This document shows positions 8,808-20,444 of a stretch of 64,000 nt of DNA, in pieces. Positions within the stretch are counted from its first letter, which is position 1, and the number at the start of each line of letters is the position of its first letter. Position numbers and translations under genes: made by a program. The notes under the pieces were generated by a model, which did not search any database, was not told the origin of the DNA, and was given only the letters and a program-made list of their open reading frames with translations. The stretch comes from Apodospora peruviana (taxonomy: Eukaryota; Ascomycota; Sordariomycetes; Sordariales; Lasiosphaeriaceae): contig JAUEDM010000008.1 of assembly GCA_033439685.1 (NCBI GenBank), positions 1,240,001-1,304,000 on the forward strand, read 5' to 3'.

Positions 8808-11324
8808 ATGAAAGAAATCATGGCGTCTTCTGATAAATCGACAGATAAAAAACCCCCTGAGCCTGACCACGAAGATGATAACGAGCATGATGTGTCGGCC
8901 ATCAATCTGGCTGATCCAGCTCAAGTTTCGAGTCCTGCCACATCAAGCCCCCCCCCCCCCCCCCCCGGAGCACGCAGAAAGTGAACCTATGTCGGTGCTG
9001 CTCGCGGAGATAGCCGGCACCTTGAAAAGCCTCAGAGGCCACTTCGATCGCTTTATGAAGGTACTGGATATCCAAGAGCAGGAGGCAAGCATTCGGTACG
9101 CGAGAAACAGGGGAATGAGGCAAGAAAGGGGCAATGACGATGTCATTGTTGTCTCGGGATCGGATGATTCTGATGACGAGCGTCGGTCCCGCCGCCGCCG
9201 CGAAAGCCAGAAGTCTTCTCAAGGTAGTGCTACCGATTCGGTTTCTGGCTCTCCCTATGCGGCTTCTTCCGATACGGACTCCCATGATGGGACGGATAAA
9301 GACGGTATGGAGACAAGGCGAGACGACAGAAGCCCAATTAGGCTCATGGAAAATCGCCGAGAGCGAGCAGGATTGGCAAGCATTTGGAATCCTGCGAAAG
9401 TCGAACAATACGCGGCCGGTTTGACTTCCTCGCACCGTTCAAGGCGCCGGAGACCAAGCACAGTTAAATCTGGAGAGCAGCGGCAGAGATCGGACTCGAG
9501 AAGTTCCAAATACAACGCCACGGTCTCTGACGGAGAAAGCAGCATCATCATCAAGCCTCCTGGACTACCAGGCTCACACACTTCCGTCAAAGTACGATAT
9601 GGAGAGTTTCCGCAACCCGATTTATTAGAACAAGTGTTCGGCGAACCATACGTCGCATACGGCCTTGATCGCGTTGACTACAGCACCAACGCCGCAATCC
9701 CTTCATTTTTAAAGGAGAGACATTTGGTCTTTGCGCCTGACGAACGATGCAGCTTCACATTTGATATTGACACTCTTATCCCACTCAGCGAGGTCCGAAG
9801 CGTTGAACGTGTGTTTGAAGTCATGGAAAAATTTGCTCGACACTTGCGAGGTATGGGGGGTTTTTTCTTCTTTCATGAATCCTTTGACGGCGTATTGTTT
9901 GGACCCAACAAGATTTACAATGGGACCAATGTCTTCTCATGTCCGTGATGGGTGTGCGGAGGCCCTTCCGATGATTTCGGAGAAAGGGAAGAGCTTTCTC
10001 GAGGTGACTGCAGAAGGCGAAACACTGTGGGACGAAACGCGCGTGCGGGCGATATTATATGCGAGGAGAGAAGCATCCGAACTGGGCTGTGGCGACGAAG
10101 ACTCATACGTCACATACCATTAGACGCGTGGTTAAATTTCAGTTTTCCTGGTACGAGCTCATTCCCCATGGAGAGGCCGAATATCGACAGTACTCGGGCA
10201 GACTTTACAGTGACGTCCACAAGAGTTCGCTCCAGTTGCAGTCTTTCATGGTGAGTCTGGCCTGGCTCTCGTCGAGTTGCAGAGTGCCGGATTAGGCTAA
10301 CAGCACTATGGTAGGCCATTGGGGTTTGGCAGCATGTCGACGAAGATTTAGCTGGCGATTCTGATTTCTGGACTCTCGCCATCATGGCGTCTGCATTCTT
10401 CTACCACAAGGATGGCAAGGCAAGGAAGAAATTCAATGATCTAATCGCTCCGCTTGACACGATTCTGCCAACTTTATCCGCAACGTTACTCATGATAGGA
10501 ACTGGGATAGTAGCGGACTGGACCGAAATCACGGAATAATATATCGAACAGTTTATAGCCAGTCGCGACACGTTCTTGCACGAAAAACGACACGACCAGC
10601 TACTTTTCGATGACGATAGCTTCACTCGCTCTCGTCAGTCCTCATGGGTCATCACGAGCACCGGAGAATTCGCCGCCATCATCAACAAGACGATCAGTCA
10701 TCACGAGAGTCTCTCAAAAAGACTCTTCTCCAGGAATTCCCAAACATTACAGAATCATCAACCCGAACCCCTTTCATTGTTACGTCCGTATTGATTGGCT
10801 TGGTGACGTAGTCTATCATCTTCAATCTCAATTCCATCACCGTTGTCGGCTGGGAGATGTATGCTGGATTCCACAAAGTTTGCATCAGGCAGATGACAGC
10901 GGACTCAAAGGAGTTGCCGCAGGGAGACAAGTGGAAGAATCGTGCACAGGGCTTCAACCAGTTTGAACCTGACCGGGGGAGGATCAAGCCCTCTGAATGG
11001 TATATTCTGCTATTCTTCCTTCTGTACCTGTTTGGGCGGCACCTCAAGCGCGGAACAACTGAAGACAACACAGGAGATGATGACTCATCCGCCAATTCGA
11101 TATCTACCAGCTCAGTTGGTTCTTCGTCTTCCGGGGACTTCGGCCGAGGAAGTTTCTGGGGATCCTCCCGCAGAATCAATTCGAAAAGGAACTTGGAAGC
11201 GGCTGATACGGGCAGTGTTTACGATGTCCAAAAACGGCAAAGAAAAGATGGCCCAAGCAGCCTCGAAGCGCGAGGTGTAAGCCAGAGTTCGCCAAGGCGA
11301 CAGTCGACAGAGGCAGAGGAATGA
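8808..11324 (+). pseudogene. Decayed gene for an unrecognised fungal membrane protein
   Basis: A long coding relic. The start is probably at 8808 or 8820 (MASSDK), followed by an acidic/Pro-rich N-terminus. The frame breaks in a run of 19 C (8948-8966); the frame reading EHAESEP afterwards would need a run of length 3n+2. The next about 300 codons (Ser/Arg-rich, then KVRYGEFPQPDLLEQVFGEP) are intact. Later exons read DGCAEALPMISEKG, FQFSWYELIPHGEAEYRQY and GVWQHVDEDLAGDSDFW. An intron at 10251-10314 (GTGAGT..TAG) fits; another probably starts at 9851. Lesions: a frame change near 10110-10125, TAA at 10537-10539, a frame change near 10790, and TAG at 10809-10811 inside a hydrophobic segment (IGLVT/SIIFNLN). 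The C-terminus ends with a second hydrophobic helix (WYILLFFLLYLFG) and a Ser/Arg tail. I do not recognise the family. Confidence 0.7.
8948..8966 (+). repeat. 19-bp poly-C tract inside a coding relic
   Basis: Nineteen consecutive C encode a short proline run. The upstream and downstream frames differ by this run, so it is the site of a frameshift, a length polymorphism or an assembly error. Confidence 0.9.
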
Positions 11325-12434
11325 GTTGTCTTCATACAGTTCTACGATGGCTTTTTTTTCCCCTTTTTTGTCAACCTCCTTCGCCAACCCAAGGAAATAT
11401 TTGCGCCAATCATGTCGGTGGCACCAGAGTGTGCTGATTCAATTCCTTACGGTAACCTTCGCGGTGGTTGTATCGGTGGATAGTACGAAAGTGCGCTGAC
11501 TGTGTCTCAGTGGCGATGTTTGTCTCGGAAGCCTTATTCCAGTTTAGCCTTCTACCACAAAGCCCATTCGCTCCGGTATGATGTAATTACGTATGGAAAT
11601 GACAGCTTGCCACCTTGGGTAGAGATATGTAAGCCGCATAGACGCTACTCTCGGGTGTCATTCCGTAGACACCGGAGTGAGTGAGCATACAACAAAAAAA
11701 AAGGAAAGGGTTGATTCCATGTCTCCATTGGGTAGATCGTACGCGTGAGAGAACCCGGCTGGAGGTTCCGAACCAAACTGACTGGCCGAATTACAGGGGT
11801 ACGTGGTCTCGTGTGAAGAAAGCGTATTATATGGTTGGTTGTCAAGGTCGAACTGGAGCTGTTGTTGTCCTTCAGATGGAAAGAGCCAAAGAATCAGGCA
11901 CCCACGTCCCAATACAGCCGTAAGCTTATTAGGTGGTATTCGACTTTCGTTTAGCAAGGATCGTCATCAAGCACGACAGCAACAGATTTGACCGTTCCAG
12001 GCACCATCGAAACTTAGTTGGTAGATGCTCTCAAGTCATGCAAACTAGCCGAGCGATGTTACTGCCAGTTTCTTGGACGTGTTCCACTGGTAAATAGCTC
12101 CTCACTAGCTCCGAGGAGTTCCGCGAATGGAGGCGTTCGGAAGGGTTTTGGGCAGAATACCTTAACTTGGCAAACTCCGCCGACTAGAGCACCGTATGTG
12201 CAGGTCGGCCATATTCTCACTCAGCACTCATGTGTCAATGTCACCTTTACGGAAACTGGCAGCAGCACATCTAGGAGACTAGGAGTAACATATATCCGGT
12301 CATGGTTGACCCACCGACCACCGCGATCTCGGTACTAATCTCCGTCCCCTCACCACGAAGTCAAGACTGGCAAAGACTCCCACGAGTTGGCTGCACATGT
12401 TCAACTGTCGACGGATCACACGGTTCAAAACAAG
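11325..12434. other. Intergenic region upstream of the NRPS-like gene
   Basis: About 1.1 kb with no ORF carrying ketosynthase or acyltransferase motifs, which matters because the downstream gene begins inside a dehydratase fold. The reading frame of that gene is open only from 12339. No repeat or RNA gene seen. Confidence 0.6.
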
Positions 12435-15400
12435 ATGGCTCCTGCGAAGTTGCTGCGGCCGGATACTAATACAACCAGTGCATCCGCTCAACTCCAAGAA
12501 TTCAATCCACTTTTGGGAGTTTCAAGGCCTGATCCTTTAGGACTGGGTATCAGCTGGACCAATACTCTCGATGCTTCCCAACTCCTCTCCCTTGTCGATC
12601 AACATGTCTCGTTCCCGGCCGTCTTCTCCGCAGCCGGATACGTCAAAATGGTTGCTGAGGTGTGTCTGAAGTTCTGCTCTGGATCACGAGCCCTCCGCAG
12701 TTTCGAGCTCGACGATTTCTATGTCCAAAACAATACGATCCTGGAAAGAAAGGATGAAAAGATTCAGATAACCCTTGAACTACAGTCTACTGGTAGTCAC
12801 GACCGAGGTGGTGACAGGACTGATTTTATCAACTTTCGCATCAGGACAGCCCAGGTTGGCACAACTGCAGGCGCGAAGCTCAACGCTCTGGGCTGCGTAC
12901 GTTTAAGGACTTCATCGGGTGGCCACAGAGGCTTGTCCATCGCAACGCCCACCACCGCACTTGATGGTCCAGGCCAGATACCGGACTCGGAGACTCCACC
13001 AACTCAAACTGCAAGCCGGCGAGCAGTTGACAACGATTCCACCGGTGACCCAAGCAGCAACGACAAACACGCGCAACTCTCCAATCAGCCAAAAGTCATC
13101 AAGGCTCTCCCAATGTCCTCTGGCCAATCCGGTTTCTGGTTCATGACGCAGTTCGTCCAAGACCCGACGTTCTTCAACGGGACTGTTTCATTCCTCATCA
13201 CGACACGTAGCCTTGATATCGAGTTACTTTCACGTCTCGTACAAGGAATGGCCAGCCGACACGAAGGACTCCGGACCGCGTTCTTCACCGACCCCAAAAC
13301 CCACCAGCCCGTTCAGGCGGTCTTGACCGAGTCTCCATTGCATCTGGAGACCAAGACTATTACCTCGCCAGACCGAGTGCGCGCCGAGATCGACGCCACA
13401 AACAGACACGTCTATGACATCGCCCGGGGCGAGACCATTCGACTGCTTCTCCTCTCCGAGTCTCCAAACCGGCACCATCTGATTGTTGGCTACCATCACA
13501 TCAACATCGACGGGATGAGCGTTATCGCCATCGTCGAAGATCTCAGGCTCGCCTATGAGGGCAAAGAGCTGCCTCCGCCGTTCCAGCAGAACGAGTTCGC
13601 GGCTCGACAGCGTGAACGGCTTCGCACAGGTCAATATGCAGCCGACATCTTATTTTGGAAGAACGAGTTCCGGGAGCTCCCAGAGATACTACCCATTCTC
13701 CCCGTCTCACCAAATACGGCCCTTCGGTCTCGCCCAGCCACTAGAACAACCTACCGCCATGTAAGAGCGGAAAGACGCCTGGATCCAGCCGTCACAGCCA
13801 GACTGCAAGACCTCAGGACACAAGGACATGTCCAGTCTCCTTTCAGTTTCTACTTGACAGTCTTCCAGATCCTGCTCGGTCGTCTGACCCAGTCGGAGGA
13901 TCTGTGCATCGGCGTAGCCAGCGCGAACAGGCAGAACGACCCAGGCTCTACCGACAGCATCGGGATATTCCTGAATCTTTTCGCGCTGCGGCTGCGTTCC
14001 GAACTGTCCAAATCTTTCCTCGCTCTTCTGAAAGAAACCAAGACCAAGGTCCTGGCTGGCTTGCAACATTCCGCAGTGCCGTTTGATGCCGTCTTGGACG
14101 AGGTCGGTGCAATCCGAAGTCCCTCCCACAGCCCCTTGTTCCAAGCATTCATCAACTACATCCCCGTTAGAGAACACCGATCCTTCGGAGACGGGACCAT
14201 CGAGAACAAGGAGTACGAGATTGGGGAGACCATATACGACATCATGCTGGCCGTCATCGACCCGCCAACCGGCGACCCGTGGATAGCAATCATGGTCCAG
14301 AAGGAACTGTACAGCCAACAAGACGCGCAGATCCTACTCGACTGCTTCATGAACCTGATGGAGGCCTTCACTCGCGACATCCGTCTCCCCGGGCGGACGC
14401 CGCAGATGTTCAACCAGGTTGCTGTGCAAAAGGCGATCGAGCTGGGACAGGGGCTGAACCTCGACATTGGGCTTGGGTCTCTGATTGGTCGACTGGACAA
14501 CATCTCAGCTAAACAGGCTGGCGAAATCGCGCTCAGGGATACCCACGGAGGCACGCTCACTTACGCCGACATGATGGCCAAGTCGGTCCGGATTGCCTGT
14601 GCGCTTTCTGCTTCAGGAGTTGGGTCACGCTCGAGAATTGGCGTGCTTCAGGAGCCGACGGTCGGTTGGATGTGTTCCATGCTCGCAATATGGCGGTTTG
14701 GTGGGAGTTATGTACCATTGGAAGTCGTCCAGGGTGTTGGACGGCTCAAGTCCATTGTCCGCGACGCAGACTTGGCCGCCATCCTGGTTCATGATGCGAC
14801 CCGCACGCTCTGCGGAGAGATAGGCGTTTCTTCTACTATGGTCATTCTCGATGTTGCCACGGTGGGTGAGAATGGGAAGGGCAATGTTGCTGTCTTGGAG
14901 TTTTACAACCCCAAGCCGGCTGACGAGGCCATCGTGCTGTACACGAGCGGATCTACTGGCGTACCCAAGGTAAAGCCACCCCCTAATCACCATGCTAATT
15001 TGTTAGCAGAGCGTGTGAATAGTTAGTTAATGCGCCGTGACTCACAGGGAATTTCTCTCCCCCATCGAATGGTCACCAACACGATCATGGGGTTCCTCCA
15101 CAGCTTCCCCATGAGACCTCAGACCGTCCTCCAGCAAATCGCGCTCAGCTTCGACGTCTCATGGTGGCAGTCTCTGCTCGGCCTTGCAACAGGAGGATCA
15201 GTCGTCATCGCCGGCAAGAATATCAGAAGAGATCCGGTCGCACTAACAAACCTCATCGCTACTCAAAACATCACACTCACGCTCTCCGTCCCTTCCGAAG
15301 CCACGTCCTGGCTTCAGAACGGAAACCTCGACCAGCTCCGCCAATCAGCATGGGAGTGGCACATTTCCGCGGGCGAGGAGATCGGGCCCAACCTGGTAAA

Positions 15401-17991
15401 AATGCTGAGGGCTGTGAGCAAACCCGACTTGCGCTTCGTGAACGCTTACGGTCCGGCTGAGACAATCATCCCGCATGCTTACGAAGTACCCTATCGAGAT
15501 GCCGGACTTCTCAAAGCAGAGTCTTCTCATACAGGGGTGGTACCTATTGGAAAGGTCTTGCCGAATTATAGTGTGTACGTCATGGATCAGGACAACCACC
15601 CGCTTCCTGCCGGAGTCCCCGGCCAGATCGTGATCGGGGGAGCTGGTGTTGCGTCAGGTTACGTCAAACAGCCAGAACTAACGGCGGCTCGGTTCCCCAA
15701 GAATTTGCTTGCGGATGCCCGGGCTGTGGCTAGTGGGTGGACGCATGCTCATCTGAGCGGCGATCGTGGCTATATGAGAGAAGACGGCGTCTTTGTTGCC
15801 TTAGGTCGCATGAACGGTGACACCCAAGTTAAGCTCCGGGGCCAGCGATTTGAGCTACGTGAAGTCGAAGCAGCGCTGGTAGCGGCCGGGAAAGGCGACA
15901 TTTTGGAAGCTGTCACTCATATTCGGCGCCATAAGACTGGTGATGCAGCCTCCGCTTTTCTCGTTGCTCATGTGGTGCTTACTCCAGGAACACAAAGGAA
16001 GTATGGCGGCACTACCAACGGACCGGTCGTCGACAGCAAGCTGCGGAAAATTGTCGCGGATCTACCCTTGCCGTCGTATATGCGACCCTCTGTTGTGGTA
16101 GCCTTGCCGTCTATGCCTCTGAATCATCATGGAAAGGTTGATAGGAGGTTTCTCTACAAAACGCCGCTACCGAACGTGAAAGGGACGCTGGGAGAACCGG
16201 AGAAGACCCTAACAAGAGCCGAGTTGTTGCTACCAGGGCATCCTAGCACCACCGTCAGCCGAGAATCGATTCGAAGAAACATGACATCGAGCACCGCGCT
16301 TGAGGTCATCGAACAGATATGGAAAGATGTGCTGGGGGATCTCATCACAGGTCCTGGTGGACCCAATGTCAGACTTCTTTCTCGTCGGCGGCAATTCACT
16401 GCTTCTGATTCAGGTCAAGAGCAAAATCAAGGAGCGGACCGGACACGATATTCCGTTGGTGAACCTCTTTGAGAACAGCTCCCTCGGCAAAATGACGGCT
16501 CAAGTTACCCGGCAGGGCAAGTCCTTCACCAATACTAGCGAGCAATACAAACAACAAAAAGGGGGCCCACAGCTCCCGGAGGGTTCCGCTCAAGACAAGA
16601 TGAAGCAAATATGGCTTTCGGTGCTAGGCGACATCGTGGGGTCGCCGCAGAGCATTGGACCCAAGTCAGATTTCTTTCTCGTTGGTGGGAACTCGTTGCT
16701 CTTGATCAGCATACAGAAGGAGGTCAAGAAGGAATTTGGGATTCTCCTTCCGCTCGCGAAGCTGTTCGAGGCAAGCACTCCTGCCCAAATGTCAACATTG
16801 TTACTGAACAGTCTGGCTGACGCCAATGTTGGAACGACCGTGGATTCTAATAACATCAACTGGCAAGACGAGGTGGCTTTTACGGGGAAAGTCCCGGCGA
16901 ACTTCGTAGCGGCAACCACAGCAGTCGATAAGGAGGGTGGTCATATCGACCGCGATGCTGTGCCAGTCTCGGTGGTGCTCACCGGGGCAACCGGCTTTCT
17001 CGGCAGACATATTCTGGAGCAACTCGTCAACAACCCCATGGTACGAACAGTCCACTGCGTCACTGTTCGTGATATCTCCAAACTCTCGGTCAACTCTCCA
17101 AAGGTCGTTGTCCATCGCGGTGACCTGAGAGACTCGCGACTGGGCCTCTCCGATAACACCACCAGACGCATCTTTACCGGCGTTTCGGCCATCATCCACA
17201 ACGGTGCCGATGTCTCCTTCCTGCGAGGCTATCGGACCGTTCGCGCGGCTAACGTTCTTTCAACCAAGACCCTCGTGCAACTGGCCATCAAGTACTACGC
17301 AGGCGATTCGCCATTGCCGCACTTTCACTTTATCTCGACAGCAGGCGTTGCGCAGCTGGGTACGACCGAGCTGTACGAAGAACCGCTCATTGTAGCGCAA
17401 CCACCACCATGGGAGAAAATGAACGGATACGTCGCATCCAAGTGGGCATCCGAGAAATATCTCGAAAATGCCCGCGCTGTGTCGGGGTTGCCGGTCACCA
17501 TCCACAGGCCAAGCTACATCGTCGGACCAGATGCGCCTCAGCTTGATGTCATGCACAATATTCTACGCTTTGCCGAAAAGATGAGAAGCGTGCCTCGGAT
17601 GCCAGCGGTGGACAGGTGGCTGCAGTTTGTGGGCATTGACGAGGTAGCTCGGGACATCGCTGCCGACGTGCTGCGGGTCAAGGCTAGCAATGGAGTGCAA
17701 TACCAAAATCATTGTGGCGACGAGAAGGATTGGGTTCGGTTGGACCAGCTTGGAGCTTACCTGGAGAGGACTCACGGGGGGGTATCGTTCTCTGAAGTGG
17801 AATTCCGAGACTGGATTGATGCTGCTGGACGGGCTGGTATGCCAGCGCAGGTAGGGGAATACCTTCGCAGCCTTGTGATTGATGATAATGCTGGCAACGA
17901 CAATAGTAGGACTTGGATTTACCCGCGTGTTTTGAAAGGTCCACGCAGTAATAGAGGTCACGGTCCCTGGAGGAGGCAGGGGAAGCTTTAG
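12435..17991 (+). CDS. Truncated PKS-NRPS hybrid: half DH - C - A - T - T - R, one frameshift
   Basis: Multimodular synthetase remnant; start at the first in-frame ATG, 12435. Residues about 20-160 match the N-terminal hot-dog half of a polyketide dehydratase (NPLLGV, FSAAGYVKM, ALGCVRL), but the catalytic-His region reads DQHV and the Asp-bearing half is absent. After a Ser/Thr linker come a condensation domain (about 223-655, HHINIDG with H354, H355 and D359), an adenylation domain (about 678-1205: LYTSGSTGVPK, NAYGPAE, SGDRGY, HGKVDRR), two thiolation domains each with FFLVGGNSLLLI (Ser codons 16396 and 16693), and a thioester reductase (TGATGFLG; Tyr-Lys of GYVASK at 17428-17442). The intron is 14970-15047. 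Between T1 helix 1 (IWKDVLGD, frame of exon 2) and SDFFLVGG the frame changes near 16345-16370. Ketosynthase, acyltransferase, methyltransferase, ketoreductase and ACP are missing. The C and A domains are of PKS-NRPS type. Confidence 0.85.
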
Positions 17992-18772
17992 ACTGATGGT
18001 GGTAGTATAGGTTGATGGTGTTATGAAGTTTGTCTGGATGAATCCCAGTGACTTGTTAACACATCGGGCGATTGGCCAGCCTGACCTTCACTTTTGCTTT
18101 CTCTTCCAGGCTTCTGGCCGGACCTGGTAGTCTTCAGTGCGGGCATGCGTTCAAGAAGGAACGCCGGCAGACCGCCGTACAGAGGTATAGGCAAAGCCGT
18201 ATGATAGGAAAATATATACTAGTAAAAGCATCCGTCGTCTTGTATCGTTCAAAGTCTCCGGGGTATCCAGACCGAGTTTCTCGGTCCATTTCCGATGCTT
18301 CAGAGCTAAGGAGCGAGAGAACGAAATGGACCAATCTCCACAGAAGTAAACTCACGTAAGCCGAATACTTCTTTTCGTGAAAGTCTGAAGCGAATTGTCG
18401 GCGTAACCCTTTTTGGGCATGTCAATCAGTTTTACTTTTTTCTGGAGCTGGGCGGGTCACCGTGTATCGATCCCGAAGGATTCGGTGATGCCCGGGCCGG
18501 ACCGGAGGAGCGCGGATATATCGCACCGGACCGGGGAAGAGGCCCCCTTTTCGCTGGTAGATTCTGGAAATAAATACAGCTTGAAAATGTCCTTTTCGTG
18601 CTGAGTATCTCGTACGTCTTAATAGTAAATAGAGATCCCTTGAATAACCACGAGCAAAGAAACCTCCTCTGAATTATACCCTGAACCGCTTCACTCGACC
18701 CATAGACTTAGTCTACTTCCTTCAGTTCAAAACCGTCGTTGTTGTGCTTCTCAGCCGCCGGCTGTAAAAACA
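17992..18772. other. Intergenic region between NRPS-like gene and MFS transporter
   Basis: About 780 bp. A GC-rich patch at 18470-18545 carries several CGG/CCG triplets, as Zn2Cys6 regulators prefer, but no site can be assigned. No gene seen. Confidence 0.5.
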
Positions 18773-20444
18773 ATGACACCCTCGACCGCCATTGGCAACG
18801 ACTCGTGGCGCGCCTCCACCACTTCGGTAGATACCATGACGAAGTTATCCCACGATCACGGCGACACTCCCATCCCGTTCCCGGACAACAATCAACAACA
18901 AACCCGTCCAGACAAGATAGTCGACACCACCCTTGACCTTGAAATGGCTGCCGTTGACGCCCACCCCCAAAAGGACACAAACGGTGTACCCAAACCAAGC
19001 CCGGCCGACTTCCCCGACGGTGGCCTAGAGGCATGGCTGGTGATCCTCGGCGGATGGTGCGGTCAGTTCTGCACCTTTGGCCTGGCCAACTGCATCGGAG
19101 TTTTCGTCCAGTACTACGCCAACGGCCCGCTGTCCAGCTACAGCGCTTCCACGATCAGCTGGATCACGAGCGTACAAGTATGGACGATGGTCTTTTGCGG
19201 ATTATTCGTACGTCTCCCTCTCCTCCCCCTTTTTCTGCTCCCCCTTTTTCTGCTCCCCCTTTTTCTGCTCCCCCTTTTTCTGCTCCCCCTTTTTCTGCTC
19301 CCCCCTTTTCTGCTCCCCCGACAAATACCTAACTGCTTTGTTGTTCTGAAAGTTTGGCCGCCTCTTCGACTCATACGGTCCCCGCTGGCTGCTCATCATC
19401 GGCAGTTTCACCTACGTCCTCGGTCTGATGCTCACCTCCCTCGCGACGGAATACTACCAATTCTTCCTCGCGCAGTCGGTCCTGGCGTCGCTCGGGTCAT
19501 CCGCCGTGTTCAATGCGAGTCTGTCCTCAGCAGTATCATGGTTCTCGCGCCGTCGGGCCGCCGCGTTCGGGATCATGGTCAGCGGTTCGAGTGTGGGCGG
19601 TGTCGTGCTGCCCATCATGATGAACAGGATGATCCAGCGCGTGGGATTTCCCTGGACGATGCGCACCATCGCGTTTTTGTTTCTCTTTCTCCTCAGCATC
19701 ACCTGCGCGACGGTCAAGACCCGCCTGCCGCCTACTCCGAAACCGATTGCCCTGAAAGATTTTGTCAGCGGGTTCCGCGAGCTACCGTTTGCCCTGACGG
19801 TCTTGGCCAGTTTCTTGTTCTTCTGGGGCGTGTTTCTGCCGTTCAACTATATCCTGCTGCAGGCGCAGCGACAGGGTCTGGATCCGGCGATTATTCCGTA
19901 TCTGTTGCCCATTATCAATGCTGTCAGGTGAGAATCGAACTCATTAATATACACTCCATCCAGTTTGAGTTTTTTTTTTTTTTTTTGAAGAACGACTTTT
20001 CTGATATTATGTAGCATCGTCGGCCGTATCGCGCCCGGATTAGCTGCTGACAAGCTTGGCCGGTTCAACTTGATGATTCTGGTGACTGGGCTTTCGGCGG
20101 TAATCACTCTAGCGCTCTGGGTGCCGGGTATCAGCACCGCCGCCATCATTGTGTTTGCCATGCTGTTTGGCTTCTCGTCCGGCGGTTTCATCTCCCTTGG
20201 TCCAACGCTGATTGCTCAGGTGTCGGATATCAGGCAGATGGGGGTGAGGACAGGAGCGGCGTTTGCTGTTGCCAGTTTGGGCGTCTTGACGGGGTCTCCC
20301 ATTGCGGGAGCTATTGTGACGGCGCAGGACGGTGAGTTTCTTGGTCTGAAGCTGTTCTGCGGTGGCACCATGTTTGCCAGCGTTGTTGTTTTTTGTGCGG
20401 CGCGTTGGGCGCAGGTTGGCTTTGTGTTGTTTAAGAAGGTTTAG
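18773..20444 (+). CDS. MFS monocarboxylate-type (MCT) transporter
   Basis: Three exons, 18773-19207, 19353-19927 and 20015-20444, give 479 aa. The N-terminus (about 1-80) is hydrophilic and cytosolic. PDGGLEAWLVILGGWC opens TM1, a hallmark of the fungal MCT family. A GRLFDSYGPRW loop follows TM2-TM3, and the remaining segments give about 12 predicted helices, ending AARWAQVGFVLFKKV. Both introns are GT-AG with phases that join exactly (GLF|FGRLFD and NAV|SIVGRIAP). Intron 1 is 145 bp because it contains a 15-bp minisatellite; intron 2 (87 bp) has an 18-T tract. The gene lies about 780 bp downstream of the NRPS-like gene on the same strand. MCT transporters often accompany secondary-metabolite genes, so export or uptake of a related product is possible but unproven. 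Confidence 0.9.
19225..19314 (+). repeat. 15-bp minisatellite (6 copies) inside MFS intron 1
   Basis: Six head-to-tail copies of CCCCCTTTTTCTGCT; the sixth is CCCCCCTTTTCTGCT. The unit length is divisible by 3 and lacks stops in the host frame, so a retained intron would read Leu-Pro-Leu-Phe-Leu repeats. It lies upstream of the 3' splice site and would act as a very long polypyrimidine tract. Confidence 0.92.

Noticed and set aside
7919..8905. 328-codon minus-strand frame across the GH2 3' end
   Set aside because: Half lies antisense to GH2 and the rest in non-coding sequence; no domain or good start.
16305..16350. A 46-bp intron repairing the NRPS-like frame
   Set aside because: Weak GTCATC donor, very short, and it would delete the conserved first helix of the thiolation domain.
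5727..20444. One large biosynthetic cluster from GH2 to MFS
   Set aside because: The GH2 enzyme and the decayed membrane protein have no biosynthetic logic with the synthetase; only the NRPS-like and MFS genes remain plausible partners.
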